A stretch of 64,000 nt of DNA, from assembly GCF_018636735.1 (NCBI RefSeq), contig NZ_CP045200.1, positions 992,001 through 1,056,000 of the forward strand, written 5' to 3'. The stretch is from Erythrobacter sp. 3-20A1M (GTDB lineage: Bacteria > Pseudomonadota > Alphaproteobacteria > Sphingomonadales > Sphingomonadaceae). Positions 53,698 through 62,902 of the stretch are shown here, in pieces. Below the pieces are notes generated by a model. The model saw nothing but the letters and a program-made list of their open reading frames with translations. It was not told the origin of the DNA and did not search any database. A program made the translations under genes and the position numbers. The number at the start of each line of letters is the position of its first letter. Position 1 is the first letter of the stretch.

Positions 53698-54480
53698 ATG
53701 ACCACCGATCGAGACATTGCCAGAGACACCCTGTCCAAGGTGCCCGCCGTCACGCTGGGCTTCTGGATCGTGAAGATCCTCGCCACAACGCTGGGCGAAA
53801 CCGGCGGCGACACGCTGTCGATGACCTTCAATCTGGGCTACCTCGTCAGCACCGCGATCTTCGTGGTGCCGCTGGTCGCGCTGGTGATCTGGCAGGTGCG
53901 CGCGGCGAAGTTCCACCCGGCGCTGTACTGGGCGACGATCATCGCCTCGACCACGGCGGGGACCACGATGGCGGATTTCGCGACCCGCTCCATCGGGATC
54001 GGCTATCCCGGCGGGGCGAGCCTGCTGCTGGCGCTGGTCCTGCTGAGCCTGCTGGTATGGCACCGCGCGATGGGTACCGTATCGGTCAACCGGATCGCCA
54101 GCCCGCGGGCCGAGACCTTCTACTGGGTCACGATCACCTTTTCGCAGACGCTCGGCACCGCGCTGGGCGACTGGGCGGCGGATACCGGCGGGCTGGGCTA
54201 TCTGGGCGGGGCGGCGCTGTTCGGCGGCGGGCTGGCGATCCTGGCGCTGCTTTATCTCACCACCAGCGCGAACCGCGTGGCGCTGTTCTGGGCGGCGTTC
54301 GTGCTGACCCGCCCGCTGGGCGCGACGGTGGGCGATTTCCTCGACAAGCCGGTGGCGAAGGGCGGACTGGCGCTCAGCCGCCCGATCGCCTCGCTGGTGC
54401 TGCTGGCGGCGGTGGCGCTGCTGGTGTGGCTGATCCCGCAGCGCGCCGGATCGCATCCGGGCGGTGAGGCGCAGGCCTAG
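53698..54480 (+). CDS. COG4705-type membrane protein with internal repeat
   Basis: A 260-residue protein with about eight membrane helices arranged as two halves. TLGETGGD, STTAGTTMADF, TLGTALGDWAADTGGLGYLGG and PLGATVGDFLDKP recur, so the protein is an internal duplication with conserved acidic residues in the membrane. The family is uncharacterised and sometimes near metal or stress regulators. The start at 53698 removes an unconserved Arg/Pro-rich extension. It converges with the next gene with a 4-base overlap. Confidence 0.82.
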   Translation: MTTDRDIARDTLSKVPAVTLGFWIVKILATTLGETGGDTLSMTFNLGYLVSTAIFVVPLVALVIWQVRAAKFHPALYWATIIASTTAGTTMADFATRSIGIGYPGGASLLLALVLLSLLVWHRAMGTVSVNRIASPRAETFYWVTITFSQTLGTALGDWAADTGGLGYLGGAALFGGGLAILALLYLTTSANRVALFWAAFVLTRPLGATVGDFLDKPVAKGGLALSRPIASLVLLAAVALLVWLIPQRAGSHPGGEAQA

Positions 54481-54791
54481 CTCTCGGCGTAGCGCGTGTT
54501 CGCGAGCTTGCAGCGCGTGTAATCCGGCGCGCCGTCGTTCCACCACACCGGGCCGCGTTCGCCCAGCGCGACTTTGGCCGCGTGAACCCGCGTACGGGCG
54601 GCCTTTTCCGCTCCGGTATCGCCGGCGCGCTTCGCTGCGCCGACCGCGCGGCGGGCATCCATCAGGTCGTTAACCAGCGCCTGCCGGCGCTCTTCGGGAA
54701 GGGAGGGGTCGGTCGCGCGCCACAGCACGCCGTCGACCACGATGTAGCGGCCGTCGGGCGTATGCTCCGGCCCCTCGTTGCGATCACTCAC
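54477..54791 (-). CDS. Conserved hypothetical protein
   Basis: A 104-residue soluble protein. It begins DGRYIVVDGVLWRATDPSL, continues with a helical, Arg/Ala-rich centre (VNDLMDARRAVGAAKRAGD) and ends ERGPVWWNDGAPDYTRCKLANTRYAE. No known domain is recognised, but the ordered, Trp-rich ends suggest a real family. It abuts the HxlR gene (stop and start adjoin at 54791/54792) and is probably co-transcribed with it. Confidence 0.72.
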   Translation of the reverse strand: MSDRNEGPEHTPDGRYIVVDGVLWRATDPSLPEERRQALVNDLMDARRAVGAAKRAGDTGAEKAARTRVHAAKVALGERGPVWWNDGAPDYTRCKLANTRYAES

Positions 54792-55316
54792 CTACCCGGC
54801 GGGCTCGGTCAGCTCGCGATCGAGCGTGCCCTCGCGCACGCCGCGGGCTCGTTCGGGCAAATTGGCGCGGGCGATCATGGTAAGATCCATGCCGGTCAGC
54901 ATCCGCCCGTCATGCGCGAGCAGCGCGATCGGGCCGACCGGCATGCGGTCGCGCTCGTCCACCAGCACCGGGTCGGTCGGGGTGCGTTCGGCGGCGTATT
55001 TCTGCCCCCACTGGCGCAGCGCGAGCATGGCGGGCAGCAGGTCCTTGCCCTTCTCCGTCAACCGATACTCGATCCGCCGTCGGTCCTCGGGGTGCGGCTC
55101 GCGGTCGAGAATGCCATTCTCCACCAGCTTGGTCAGTCGGTTGGAGAGGATGTTGCGCGCGATGCCGAGCTCGTTCAGAAATTCCTCGAAATGATGCAGC
55201 CCGTTGAAACTGGCGCGCAGGATCATGAACGCCCAACGCTCGCCCATCACCTCCAGCGCTTCGGGCAGGCCACAGGCACTCAGTTCGCGTAGGGGCTCTC
55301 GTACCTTGTCGATCAT
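54792..55316 (-). CDS. HxlR-family transcriptional regulator
   Basis: A 174-residue winged-helix protein. The HxlR domain (about 10-105) has CGLPEALEVMGERWAFMILRASFNGLHHFEEFLNELGIARNILSNRLTKLVENGILDR and ERRRIEYRLTEKGKDLLPAM-like sequence; CGLPEAL provides the conserved Cys seen in redox-sensing members. It is divergent from the CC_3452-type secreted protein, and a perfect 14-base palindrome lies between them. Confidence 0.92.
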   Translation of the reverse strand: MIDKVREPLRELSACGLPEALEVMGERWAFMILRASFNGLHHFEEFLNELGIARNILSNRLTKLVENGILDREPHPEDRRRIEYRLTEKGKDLLPAMLALRQWGQKYAAERTPTDPVLVDERDRMPVGPIALLAHDGRMLTGMDLTMIARANLPERARGVREGTLDRELTEPAG

Positions 55317-55380
55317 CGCAATCCTCTCGAACGGGTCACGCTACGCCCGCGCAGGCAATCACCCAAGGGAATATACGTTT

Positions 55381-55394
55381 CAGGTTGCAACCTG
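55381..55394. promoter_or_regulatory. Palindromic operator candidate for the HxlR regulator
   Basis: CAGGTTGCAACCTG is a perfect 14-base palindrome, followed by ACCT-TTCATAAT-AGGT (55397-55412). It lies 64 bases upstream of the HxlR start and 95 bases before the CC_3452-type gene. Location and symmetry fit an autoregulatory site. Confidence 0.6.
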
Positions 55395-55488
55395 CTACCT
55401 TTCATAATAGGTGGCGATCCGCAACTCGAACCGGAGCGAAAGCGTTGCGTCGTCATCTGCGGTTCGATGCACGAAGGAAGGACAACCC

Positions 55489-55842
55489 ATGCTGAACCCC
55501 GCGAAATCGACCCGCTCTCTCGCCGCCTGCGCTTCCATAGCCGGGCTCGCCCTCGGCTGGACCGCGCTGAGCTTCGGCGCGGCGCTGAGTCCCGCGCCCG
55601 CCTCCGCCGATGGCGGCCCCTATTATCGCGCGGAGCTGGCCCAGCCCGCAGGGGAAGCCACGATCATCGCGCGCGGTACCGCCTGGTCGTGCCAGGATAC
55701 GGTCTGCGCCGCCTCGAAGAAGAGCAATCTGCGCCCGATCCACGTCTGCCGCCATCTGGCGAAGAAGGCCGGCGAAGTGACCCGCTTCACGGTCGAGGGT
55801 GTCGATTTCAGCGCGGAGGAAATCGCCGACTGCGCGAAATGA
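55489..55842 (+). CDS. CC_3452-family secreted protein
   Basis: A 117-residue exported protein. A signal peptide (about 1-41, ending PAPASA) is followed by a mature domain with YYRAELAQPAGEATIIARGTAWSCQDTVCAASKKSNLRPIHVCRHLAKKAGEV. Four Cys suggest two disulfides. The family is widespread in Caulobacter and sphingomonads with no known role. GAAGGAAGG gives a strong ribosome-binding site. Divergence from HxlR suggests control by that regulator. Confidence 0.82.
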   Translation: MLNPAKSTRSLAACASIAGLALGWTALSFGAALSPAPASADGGPYYRAELAQPAGEATIIARGTAWSCQDTVCAASKKSNLRPIHVCRHLAKKAGEVTRFTVEGVDFSAEEIADCAK

Positions 55843-55846
55843 CGCG

Positions 55847-56487
55847 CTAGATCAGCCCGCGCGCACGCAAATCCTCCGCCAGGGTCGGGGCATCGCGGAA
55901 GTGGTGCCCCTGCCAGCCGAGCGCACGCGCCGCGGCGATATTGTCGGCATTGTCGTCGATGAACAGCATTCGTTCGGGCGCATGGCCGAACCGCCGCGCG
56001 GCAAGGCGGTAGATCGCCGGATCGGGCTTCGCGAGCTTCTCGCGCCCGGAGACGACGATGTCGCTGAAATGGTCGAGCACCGGCCAGTCGGGTGAGAACT
56101 GGTCCCAGAACTCGGCACCGAAATTGGTGATCGCGTAGAGCGGCATCCCACGCGCCGCCAGCGCCTCGACCAGCTCGGCCGTGCCCGGCACCGGCCCGGG
56201 AATGCTCTGGGGGAAGCGGGTCGCGTAGGCTTCGATCACCGGGGCATATTGCGGGAACAGCGCCCGGCGTTCGGCCACCATGTCAGCAGGGCGCGACCAC
56301 GATCGACCTGCCCGTGCCACGCTTCCGTCACGGCGTGGGCATAGACCCACGCGATCTCGTCCGGATCGTCCAGCACCTGCGCGAACAGCACGCGCAGATC
56401 CCATTGCACCAGCACGCGGCCGACATCGAAGACGACCGCGTCCACACGCGAAACGACCGGCGCGGAAGGGTCCGCCCGGTCGCTCAT
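55847..56487 (-). pseudogene. HAD-superfamily phosphatase, frameshifted
   Basis: The N-terminal part (from 56487) carries motif I FDVGRVLVQWD and reads to about 56285. The rest (MVAERRALFPQYAP onward, with TNFG, KLAKPDPAIY and FIDDNADN) is in another frame and ends at 55847. Homologues of this HAD-IA type read continuously, so one base seems missing in GCCCTGCTGACATGG, near 56285-56290. No other defect is visible. Corrected length is about 213 residues. As with the CDF gene, a sequencing error is as likely as decay. Confidence 0.82.
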
Positions 56488-56530
56488 GCTGTCGGATTCT
56501 GCGAAGCGTCCGGCATGCGGACGCGCGCCA

Positions 56531-56656
56531 TCAGCCCTGGCGGGCCTTGAACTTGCGCACCGTCTTGTTGATGACGTAGGTGCGACCGCGACGGCGGATC
56601 ACGCGGCAATCGCGATGGCGGTTCTTCAGCGACTTGAGGCTGTTGCGAATCTTCAT
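56531..56656 (-). CDS. rpmJ: 50S ribosomal protein L36 (zinc-free type)
   Basis: A 41-residue protein [20 protein letters not shown] followed by [21 protein letters not shown], read from the DNA on the minus strand. It lacks the four-ligand zinc motif of short L36 and matches the longer YkgO-like form usual in alphaproteobacteria. It stands alone, as is typical for this group. Confidence 0.97.
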   Translation of the reverse strand: MKIRNSLKSLKNRHRDCRVIRRRGRTYVINKTVRKFKARQG

Positions 56657-56831
56657 GGTTTCGTTCCCGGGAATTGAAATCGGCACCGCAGATGGTCTGC
56701 GATGCCGCAAAAATCAAGGCGGGCGGATAATCGGGGGCCCGATGCGAGTCAAGCGCCGAACCGCCGAGAGCACGGCTCGGCACAGAAGCGCCGGCGGCGC
56801 GTTTGGGTGGGGAAGAGAGAGGAGTCCTCCC

Positions 56832-57446
56832 ATGCGTATCCGGTCCGCCCTGCTTGCCGCGTCCCTGCCCATTACCCTCGCCGCGTGCGCGACCATGGGC
56901 AGCCCCAGCCCGGTCGACGTGACCCGCTTCGTCGAGCCAAGCGCGACCGCGCGGCTGGGCACCGGCACCGCCTTCGTCGAGGCAGCACCCGGATCGCCGG
57001 AGGACGGGCTGGCGATGAGCCCCTATATTTCCGCAGTCGCCTCGCAGCTCAACCGCATCGGCTATCGCGAAACGGCGCGCGGCACGGCGGATCAGGTGGT
57101 GCAGGTGCGCATCCAGCGTTCGCAGATCGACGCGCAGGGCCGGCGCAGCCCCGTCAGCGTCGGCGTGGGCGGTAGCACCGGCAGCTATGGCTCGGGCCTC
57201 GGGCTTGGGCTCGGCATCAATCTGGGCGGCGGTGGCGGCGGCCCGCGCATTGCGACCCAGCTGGGCGTGATGATCCGCGACCGCGCGACCAACGAGGTGC
57301 TGTGGGAAGGCCGCGCCGATTTCGACGCGCCCGCCGCATCGCGCTATGCGACCCCTGCCGGGAGCGCGCAGGTGCTGGCGGACGCCGTGTTCCAGAACTT
57401 TCCCGGCAATAATGGCGAAACAGTAAGTGTGGAGGTTCCCGAGTGA
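56832..57446 (+). CDS. DUF4136-type lipoprotein
   Basis: A 204-residue lipoprotein. The signal ends [12 protein letters not shown] (lipobox Cys about residue 19). The domain has [32 protein letters not shown], a Gly-rich loop ([19 protein letters not shown]), [19 protein letters not shown] and [17 protein letters not shown], typical of DUF4136. The role is unknown. Its stop overlaps the GTG start of the M14 peptidase, so they are co-translated. Confidence 0.85.
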   Translation: MRIRSALLAASLPITLAACATMGSPSPVDVTRFVEPSATARLGTGTAFVEAAPGSPEDGLAMSPYISAVASQLNRIGYRETARGTADQVVQVRIQRSQIDAQGRRSPVSVGVGGSTGSYGSGLGLGLGINLGGGGGGPRIATQLGVMIRDRATNEVLWEGRADFDAPAASRYATPAGSAQVLADAVFQNFPGNNGETVSVEVPE

Positions 57447-58576
57447 GCGACATCGCGATCGATACCCAGTTCGACAGCGGAAATATCGAAGTCAAATCGG
57501 TGGACGGCGCGAGCGCGCAGCTCGCCTTGCGCAAGGATAAGGACAGCGAATTCGCGCAGTGGTTCCATTTTCGGGTGACGGGTGCCGCGGGGCGCGCGCT
57601 CGAACTGACGCTGACAGGTCTGAACGACAGCGCCTATCCGGCGGGCTGGCCCGACTACCGTGCCTGCGTGTCGGAAGATCGCGCCTTCTGGGGCCGGGCC
57701 GACACGACTTTCGACAAGGACGCCGGAAACGGCACGCTCACCATCCGCTACACCCCCGCAAGCGACATCGCGTGGTTCGCCTATTTCGCGCCCTATTCGA
57801 TGGAGCGGCACCACGATCTGGTGGCCGAGGCCGCCGCGGCGGAAGGCGTCGCCTATCGCCGCCTGGGCGCGACGCTCGACGGGCAGCCGCTCGATTGCCT
57901 CGAAATGGGCGAGGGCGAGAAACAGGTGTGGCTCTATGCGCGCCAGCATCCGGGCGAGAGCATGGCCGAATGGTGGATGGAGGGCGCGCTCGAATGCCTG
58001 ACCGACCCGGCCGACACGCTGGCCCGCGCCCTGCGTGAAAAGTGCCGTTTCCATATCGTGCCCAATTGCAATCCGGACGGTTCACGCCGCGGGCATCTGC
58101 GCACCAATGCCATCGGCACCAATCTCAACCGCGAATGGGAAAGCCCGAGCGCGGAAAAATCGCCCGAAGTGCTCGCCATCCGCAACGCGATGGACCAGAC
58201 CGGCGTCGATTTCGCGATGGACGTCCACGGCGACGAGGCGATCGCGGCCAATTTCCTCGCCGGGTACGAAGGCATCCCGAGCTGGACCGACGAAGGCGGC
58301 GAGCGCTTCTATCGCTTCCAGCGTATCCTCGCCCGGCGCACGCCCGACTTCCAGGCCGAGAAGGGCTATCCCAAGTCGAAGCCCGGCACCGCCAACATGA
58401 CGATAAGCACCAATCAGGTCGCCGAGCGTTACGGCGCGACGGCGATGACTTTGGAAATGCCGTTCAAGGACAACGCCGACTGGCCCGATCCGGCGCAGGG
58501 GTGGAGCCCCGAGCGGTGCAAGGCTCTGGCGCGCGACTGCCTCGCCGCACTGCTCGAATGGCTCGATGAAGGCTGA
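57443..58576 (+). CDS. M14 carboxypeptidase, cytosolic (CCP-like) type
   Basis: A 377-residue zinc carboxypeptidase. The N-terminal beta domain (about 1-125, [28 protein letters not shown]) is the CCP/AGBL-type leader. The catalytic part has the His/Glu ligands in [36 protein letters not shown], the third ligand in MDVHGDEAI and the general base in LEMPFKDN. No export signal is present, so it is cytoplasmic. The start is GTG 57443, overlapping the previous stop. Confidence 0.93.
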   Translation: MSDIAIDTQFDSGNIEVKSVDGASAQLALRKDKDSEFAQWFHFRVTGAAGRALELTLTGLNDSAYPAGWPDYRACVSEDRAFWGRADTTFDKDAGNGTLTIRYTPASDIAWFAYFAPYSMERHHDLVAEAAAAEGVAYRRLGATLDGQPLDCLEMGEGEKQVWLYARQHPGESMAEWWMEGALECLTDPADTLARALREKCRFHIVPNCNPDGSRRGHLRTNAIGTNLNREWESPSAEKSPEVLAIRNAMDQTGVDFAMDVHGDEAIAANFLAGYEGIPSWTDEGGERFYRFQRILARRTPDFQAEKGYPKSKPGTANMTISTNQVAERYGATAMTLEMPFKDNADWPDPAQGWSPERCKALARDCLAALLEWLDEG

Positions 58577-59543
58577 ACCGGTACGTAACTTTACCGTCGT
58601 CACCCTGGGTGTCGTCGGAGCCGTCTTTCTCGTCGCCAGCCTGATTTCGCTGTCGAATTCCAACCAGTGGTTCGTGCGGGTGCTCGATTTCCTCCGCGAA
58701 CCCTGGGGTTGGCTGGCCCTGTTGCTGGGGGTCGTGGCGGTCCTGGTCAAACGTCCGGCGGGCTATGCCGTTGGCGCGTTGTTCGTGGCGACCGTGCTGA
58801 TCCAGCTGGTGCGTATCTGGCCTTATGTCCCGCTGGCGAACGACCAGATCCGTCTGTCGCACAAGACCGGCGCGGGGGCGTGCTTCACCGCCCTTGCGCT
58901 CAACGTGAAACAATCGAACGACCAGTATGCGCCCGTCGCCTCCCTGATCCGCGAGCAGGAGCCGGACCTGCTGCTGTTGATGGAAACCGATGGCGCCTGG
59001 AAAAGCGCCTTGTCCGACGAACTGGCCCGGTTCGCCCATGTGAGCGCCATGCCGCTCGACAACACCTACGGCATGATCTTCGCCACCCGGCTGGAACTCG
59101 AACAGGCGCGAATGGTGGCCAACACCTCCGCCGACACGCCGACTATGTACGCGACGCTGGGCCTGCCCAACGGGCGAAGGTTCGAATTCGTGGGGCTGCA
59201 TCCGCGCCCGCCCAGACCGGGGCAGGATACCGATACGCGCGATGCGAACATCGCCCGCGCGGGGCGGGTCACGCCGAACCGACTGGCCGATGTGCTGGTA
59301 ATGGGCGATTTCAACGATGTCCCCTGGTCGAGCACCACCAGCCGTTTCCGGCACGAGGGCGGCTATCGCGATCCGCGTATCGGACGCGGGACGTTCCCGA
59401 CCTTCCCCGCCGGTCATCTATGGCTGGGATGGCCACTCGACCAGATTCTGGTGAAGAACGCGATGGAGGTCCAAAGCTTCTCGGTGCTCCGCGATGTCGG
59501 CGCGGATCACCGCCCGATGCGCGCGCGGCTGTGTCTGGGATAA
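58566..59543 (+). CDS. Membrane-anchored endonuclease/exonuclease/phosphatase-family protein
   Basis: A 325-residue protein. Three membrane helices (about 9-30, 46-62, 67-86) precede an extracytoplasmic EEP domain with [20 protein letters not shown] (metal Glu), [11 protein letters not shown] (catalytic His), [13 protein letters not shown] and DVGADHRPM. The family cleaves phosphodiesters in nucleic acids, phospholipids or inositol phosphates; tethering outside the membrane argues against genomic DNA as substrate. It overlaps the M14 gene by 11 bases. Confidence 0.9.
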   Translation: MKAEPVRNFTVVTLGVVGAVFLVASLISLSNSNQWFVRVLDFLREPWGWLALLLGVVAVLVKRPAGYAVGALFVATVLIQLVRIWPYVPLANDQIRLSHKTGAGACFTALALNVKQSNDQYAPVASLIREQEPDLLLLMETDGAWKSALSDELARFAHVSAMPLDNTYGMIFATRLELEQARMVANTSADTPTMYATLGLPNGRRFEFVGLHPRPPRPGQDTDTRDANIARAGRVTPNRLADVLVMGDFNDVPWSSTTSRFRHEGGYRDPRIGRGTFPTFPAGHLWLGWPLDQILVKNAMEVQSFSVLRDVGADHRPMRARLCLG

Positions 59544-59553
59544 CCGACCCGCG

Positions 59554-59958
59554 TCAGCCGAGGCTGGCAGGTCCGAAGGCGCGTGGGAGGAGATCGCTGA
59601 GCTTGACCCGATGCGTCTGCTCGGGGCCGACGCACAGGATTTCCGGGTCGGTCCCGCCCAGCTGGGCGAGTTCATTGAGCACCTGGCGGCACCGCCCGCA
59701 TGGCGTGATCGGCTCCACGCCGGGGCCGGTCACCGCGACCTTCACCAGCCCGCCGCGCACCCCGTCGGCCATCGCTTTCGACACCGCCACCGTCTCGGCG
59801 CAGAGCGACAGGCCGTAGCTGGCGTTCTCGATATTGGTGCCCGTGACGATCGAACCATCTGCAAAGGCCAGCGCCGCGCCGACCGCGAAGTTCGAATAGG
59901 GGGCATAGGAGCGCTCCGCCGCTTCGCGCGCGGCGGCGATGAGGTCGTCTTCGGTCAT
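59554..59958 (-). CDS. cdd: Cytidine deaminase
   Basis: A 134-residue zinc deaminase. SYAPYSNFAVGAAL, GTNIENASYGLSLCAETVAV (zinc Cys and catalytic Glu) and TPCGRCRQVLNEL (two zinc Cys) are complete. It converts cytidine and deoxycytidine to uridines in pyrimidine salvage. It is convergent with the EEP gene with a 10-base gap. Confidence 0.96.
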   Translation of the reverse strand: MTEDDLIAAAREAAERSYAPYSNFAVGAALAFADGSIVTGTNIENASYGLSLCAETVAVSKAMADGVRGGLVKVAVTGPGVEPITPCGRCRQVLNELAQLGGTDPEILCVGPEQTHRVKLSDLLPRAFGPASLG

Positions 59959-60000
59959 GCGGTGTGCCCTACTGTGTGCGCGGCCGAATGGCGAGCGCGC

Positions 60001-60705
60001 TCACGGCTGCACCACCACCCATTCGAGCGGTTCGTCGGCGGCCTGCGTCGGGAGCGCGTGGTTGGCGCTCCACAGCAGCCAGGGCCGCCCGCCATAGGTC
60101 GGGGCGAAGCGGTCGCGGGTGAGCCACAGCTGCCGCTCCAGCCGCGCGGCGATGGTGTAGCGATCCTCGAATTCGGGCGAGACCTTCAGAATCACCGGCT
60201 TGCCGACATGCATTTCGATCTGGTTGATGAAGGTCATCAGCTCGCTTTCCACCTGCGCGTCGCCCACTTGCGGGTCGCATTCCTCGCCGGTCTTCGTCAG
60301 CGCGATCGCGGGCGGCAGCATCGCCTGCCCGCGCGGCACGGTCGTGACGAAATTGGCCGATTGCCCGTCCGCCAGCCGGCACGGGTCGAACACGTGCACC
60401 ACCCCGACCTGCAAGCCGGCGGCGCGCGCCGCGGCGTAGTCGCGCGCGAAGGCCGGGTCCTCCCCGTCCGCGCCCGACGTCGCCAGCAGATAGACGAAGT
60501 CGGCCCCGATCGCGTGCAGCACCGGAAACTCGACCGCGCCGCTCTCCGCACTCACGAATGCGCCCTGGTCGGGATAGGCGTCCTCCGCCGGGCGGAAAGT
60601 GCGCGTTTCCCACCACCACCAGCCCCCGGCGAGCAATGCGAAGAGCACCAGCGCGCCGATGATCCGCGCACGCCAGCGCCTGGCCTTCTTCGTGGTGCGC
60701 GCCAT
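60001..60705 (-). CDS. GH25-like protein, probable membrane-anchored
   Basis: A 234-residue protein. A basic N-terminus and one anchor (about 14-32) are followed by a GH25 (lysozyme-type) barrel: DQGAFVSAESGAVEF, HAIGADFVYLLATSGAD, VGVVHVFDPC, VGKPVILKVSPEFEDRY, PWLLWSANHALP. Active GH25 enzymes have an Asp-x-Glu pair after the Pro-rich strand; here PPAIALTKTGEECDP shows no such pair at the expected position. It may be catalytically altered. It precedes cdd and follows UPF0262. Confidence 0.8.
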   Translation of the reverse strand: MARTTKKARRWRARIIGALVLFALLAGGWWWWETRTFRPAEDAYPDQGAFVSAESGAVEFPVLHAIGADFVYLLATSGADGEDPAFARDYAAARAAGLQVGVVHVFDPCRLADGQSANFVTTVPRGQAMLPPAIALTKTGEECDPQVGDAQVESELMTFINQIEMHVGKPVILKVSPEFEDRYTIAARLERQLWLTRDRFAPTYGGRPWLLWSANHALPTQAADEPLEWVVVQP

Positions 60706-60711
60706 CGCTCC

Positions 60712-61194
60712 TCAGCCCTTGATGTGGAGGACGCAGATCAGCGTGAACAGCCGCCGGGCGGTGGCGAAGTCGGTCTCCACCTTCCCCTCCAGCCGCTCCA
60801 TCAGCAGCTCGGCAGCGTTGTTGTGGACCCCGCGCCGGGCCATGTCGATCGTCTCGATTTCCGCCGGAGTCGCCTTGCGGATCGCCTGATAATAGCTGTC
60901 GCAGATGGCGAAGTAATCGCGAATCGGGCGGCGAAACCGCGCAAGGCCGAGCTGCAATTCCTCCAGCGGTTCGTCGTCGTCGGAGCGGATGTCCATCTTC
61001 AACCGCCCGTCGACCACGCTCAATTGGAGCCGGTACGGCCCGTCATGCCCGTTTTCCGCACTGCGCACCGGGCGGAAGGTGTTCTCGTCGATCAGGTCGA
61101 AGATCGCCACCCGCCGTTCCTGCTCGATATCGGCGTTGCGCCACAGGATGGTCTCCTCGTCGAGCGAGATATGAGAGATGCGGTGCTGGTCCAT
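60712..61194 (-). CDS. UPF0262 family protein
   Basis: A 160-residue protein conserved in alphaproteobacteria: ISHISLDEETILWRNADIEQERRVAIFDLIDENTF, GPYRLQLSVVDGRLKMDI, LQLGLARFRRPIRDYFAICDSYYQAI and MARRGVHNNAAELLMERL. No function is known for the family. The start at 61194 (MDQHRISHIS) fits; the upstream open frame is the divergent dnaB leader. Confidence 0.92.
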   Translation of the reverse strand: MDQHRISHISLDEETILWRNADIEQERRVAIFDLIDENTFRPVRSAENGHDGPYRLQLSVVDGRLKMDIRSDDDEPLEELQLGLARFRRPIRDYFAICDSYYQAIRKATPAEIETIDMARRGVHNNAAELLMERLEGKVETDFATARRLFTLICVLHIKG

Positions 61195-61324
61195 CGGTTC
61201 GGGAAGCGCAATCGCAGAAGAAGCGACCGCTCGGCAAGGGGCTCGCGCATCATCCCCGCTTTCCACAGCGCGGGTGTTGCCGGATCGCTTGCCAGCATCC
61301 CGGGCGATCCGCATGAGAGGGTGC

Positions 61325-62842
61325 ATGGCCCAAGATACCCTGCTCGAACGCCCCGAAATCGCATCCTCTGCCGAGGCTGCCGGCGCGCGCGCGCTGCCCG
61401 CGAATCTGGAGGCGGAGGCGTCGTTCCTGGGTGCGGTGCTGATCGACAATCGCGTGGTCGAGGACCTGGCTGCCCCGATTCGGCCCGAGCATTTTCACGC
61501 GCCGATCCACGCCCGCATCTTCGAGCGCGTGCTGACGCTGATAGATCGCAACGCCACCGCCAGCCCGGTGACGCTGAAGCCCTATTTCGAAGGGGACGAG
61601 CTGCTCAAGGAACTGGGCGGGACGACCTATCTCGCGCAGCTGACGCAGGACGGCACCGGGCTGCTGGCGGCGCGCGATCTCGCCCAGCAGATCTACGACC
61701 TCGCCCTGCTGCGCGAGCTTATCAGCGTGGGCCGCGGGCTGGTGGAGGAGGCGTTCGACACCTCGCAGGAGGTCGAACCGATGAAGCAGATCGAGCGGGC
61801 CGAGGCCTCGCTCTACGCCGTGGCCGAAGGCGCGATTACCGCGAACGAGGCGAGCAAGTTCTCCGCCGCGACGACCAAGGCGCTGAGCCTGATCCAGCTC
61901 GCGATCAATGCGGGCGGCGGCATTTCGGGCAAGACCACCGGACTGACCAGCGTCAACGAGAAGGTCGGCGGGCTGCACGATTCCGACCTCATCATCCTGG
62001 CCGGACGTCCCGGCATGGGCAAGACCTCGCTCGCGACCAATATCGCCTTTAATTGCGCCGACCGGCTGCTGCGCGATCGGCGCGACGGGATCGAGGAATC
62101 GATCGGGGCGGGCGTCGCCTTCTTCAGCCTGGAAATGAGCGCCGACCAGCTCGCCACGCGTATCCTGGCCGAACAGGCGCAGATCAGTTCCGAGGCGCTG
62201 CGCATGGGCAAGATTAGCCGCGACGATTTTCAGAAGCTCGCGATCGCCAGCCAGAAGCTGGCCGAGCTGCCGCTGTTCATCGACGACACCCCCGCCCTCA
62301 CCATCGCGGGGCTGCGCACCCGTGCGCGGCGGCTGAAGAGGAAGCACGAGATCGGCCTGATCGTGGTCGACTACCTCCAGCTGCTGCAGGGTTCGGGCCG
62401 CGCCAACGACAACCGCGTGAACGAGATTTCGGAGATCAGCCGGGGCCTGAAGACGCTGGCGAAGGAGCTGGAGGTGCCGGTGATCGCGCTTTCCCAGCTG
62501 TCCCGCGCGGTCGAACAGCGCGACGACAAGCGCCCGATGCTGTCGGACCTGCGCGAATCGGGCTCGATCGAGCAGGACGCCGACATGGTCTGGTTCGTCT
62601 ATCGCGAGGATTATTACGTCGCCGCGAAGGAGCCCAAGCGGCCCACCGAGGCGGACGATCAGGCGATCCACGAACAGCACGCGCAATGGGCGGCACAGAT
62701 GGAACAGGTCTACGGCCTCGCCGAGCTGATCGTGGCGAAGCAGCGCCACGGTTCGACCGGCAAGGTGCGCCTGAAGTTCGAGCCGCGGATCACCCGCTTC
62801 TCCGACCTCGCCGAGGACATGCGCGCCAGCGACTACGATTGA
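61325..62842 (+). CDS. dnaB: Replicative DNA helicase
   Basis: A 505-residue hexameric helicase. The N-domain (LPANLEAEASFLGAVLIDNRVVEDL, PEHFHAPIHARIFERV) binds primase. The RecA-like motor has Walker A LAGRPGMGKTSLATNI, Walker B LIVVDYLQLL, SLEMSADQLATR, EISRGLKTLAKELEVPVIALSQLSRAVEQRDDKRP, DLRESGSIEQDADMVWFVYR and C-terminal AKQRHGSTGKVRL. It unwinds the fork in front of Pol III. The ATG at 61325 is used; an in-frame ATG lies 4 codons upstream. Confidence 0.97.
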   Translation: MAQDTLLERPEIASSAEAAGARALPANLEAEASFLGAVLIDNRVVEDLAAPIRPEHFHAPIHARIFERVLTLIDRNATASPVTLKPYFEGDELLKELGGTTYLAQLTQDGTGLLAARDLAQQIYDLALLRELISVGRGLVEEAFDTSQEVEPMKQIERAEASLYAVAEGAITANEASKFSAATTKALSLIQLAINAGGGISGKTTGLTSVNEKVGGLHDSDLIILAGRPGMGKTSLATNIAFNCADRLLRDRRDGIEESIGAGVAFFSLEMSADQLATRILAEQAQISSEALRMGKISRDDFQKLAIASQKLAELPLFIDDTPALTIAGLRTRARRLKRKHEIGLIVVDYLQLLQGSGRANDNRVNEISEISRGLKTLAKELEVPVIALSQLSRAVEQRDDKRPMLSDLRESGSIEQDADMVWFVYREDYYVAAKEPKRPTEADDQAIHEQHAQWAAQMEQVYGLAELIVAKQRHGSTGKVRLKFEPRITRFSDLAEDMRASDYD

Positions 62843-62902
62843 CGATCGAAACCGGCGACTGATTCGCTTGCGCCCGGCCCGCCCGCCTGCGACGGTCGGG
62901 CG

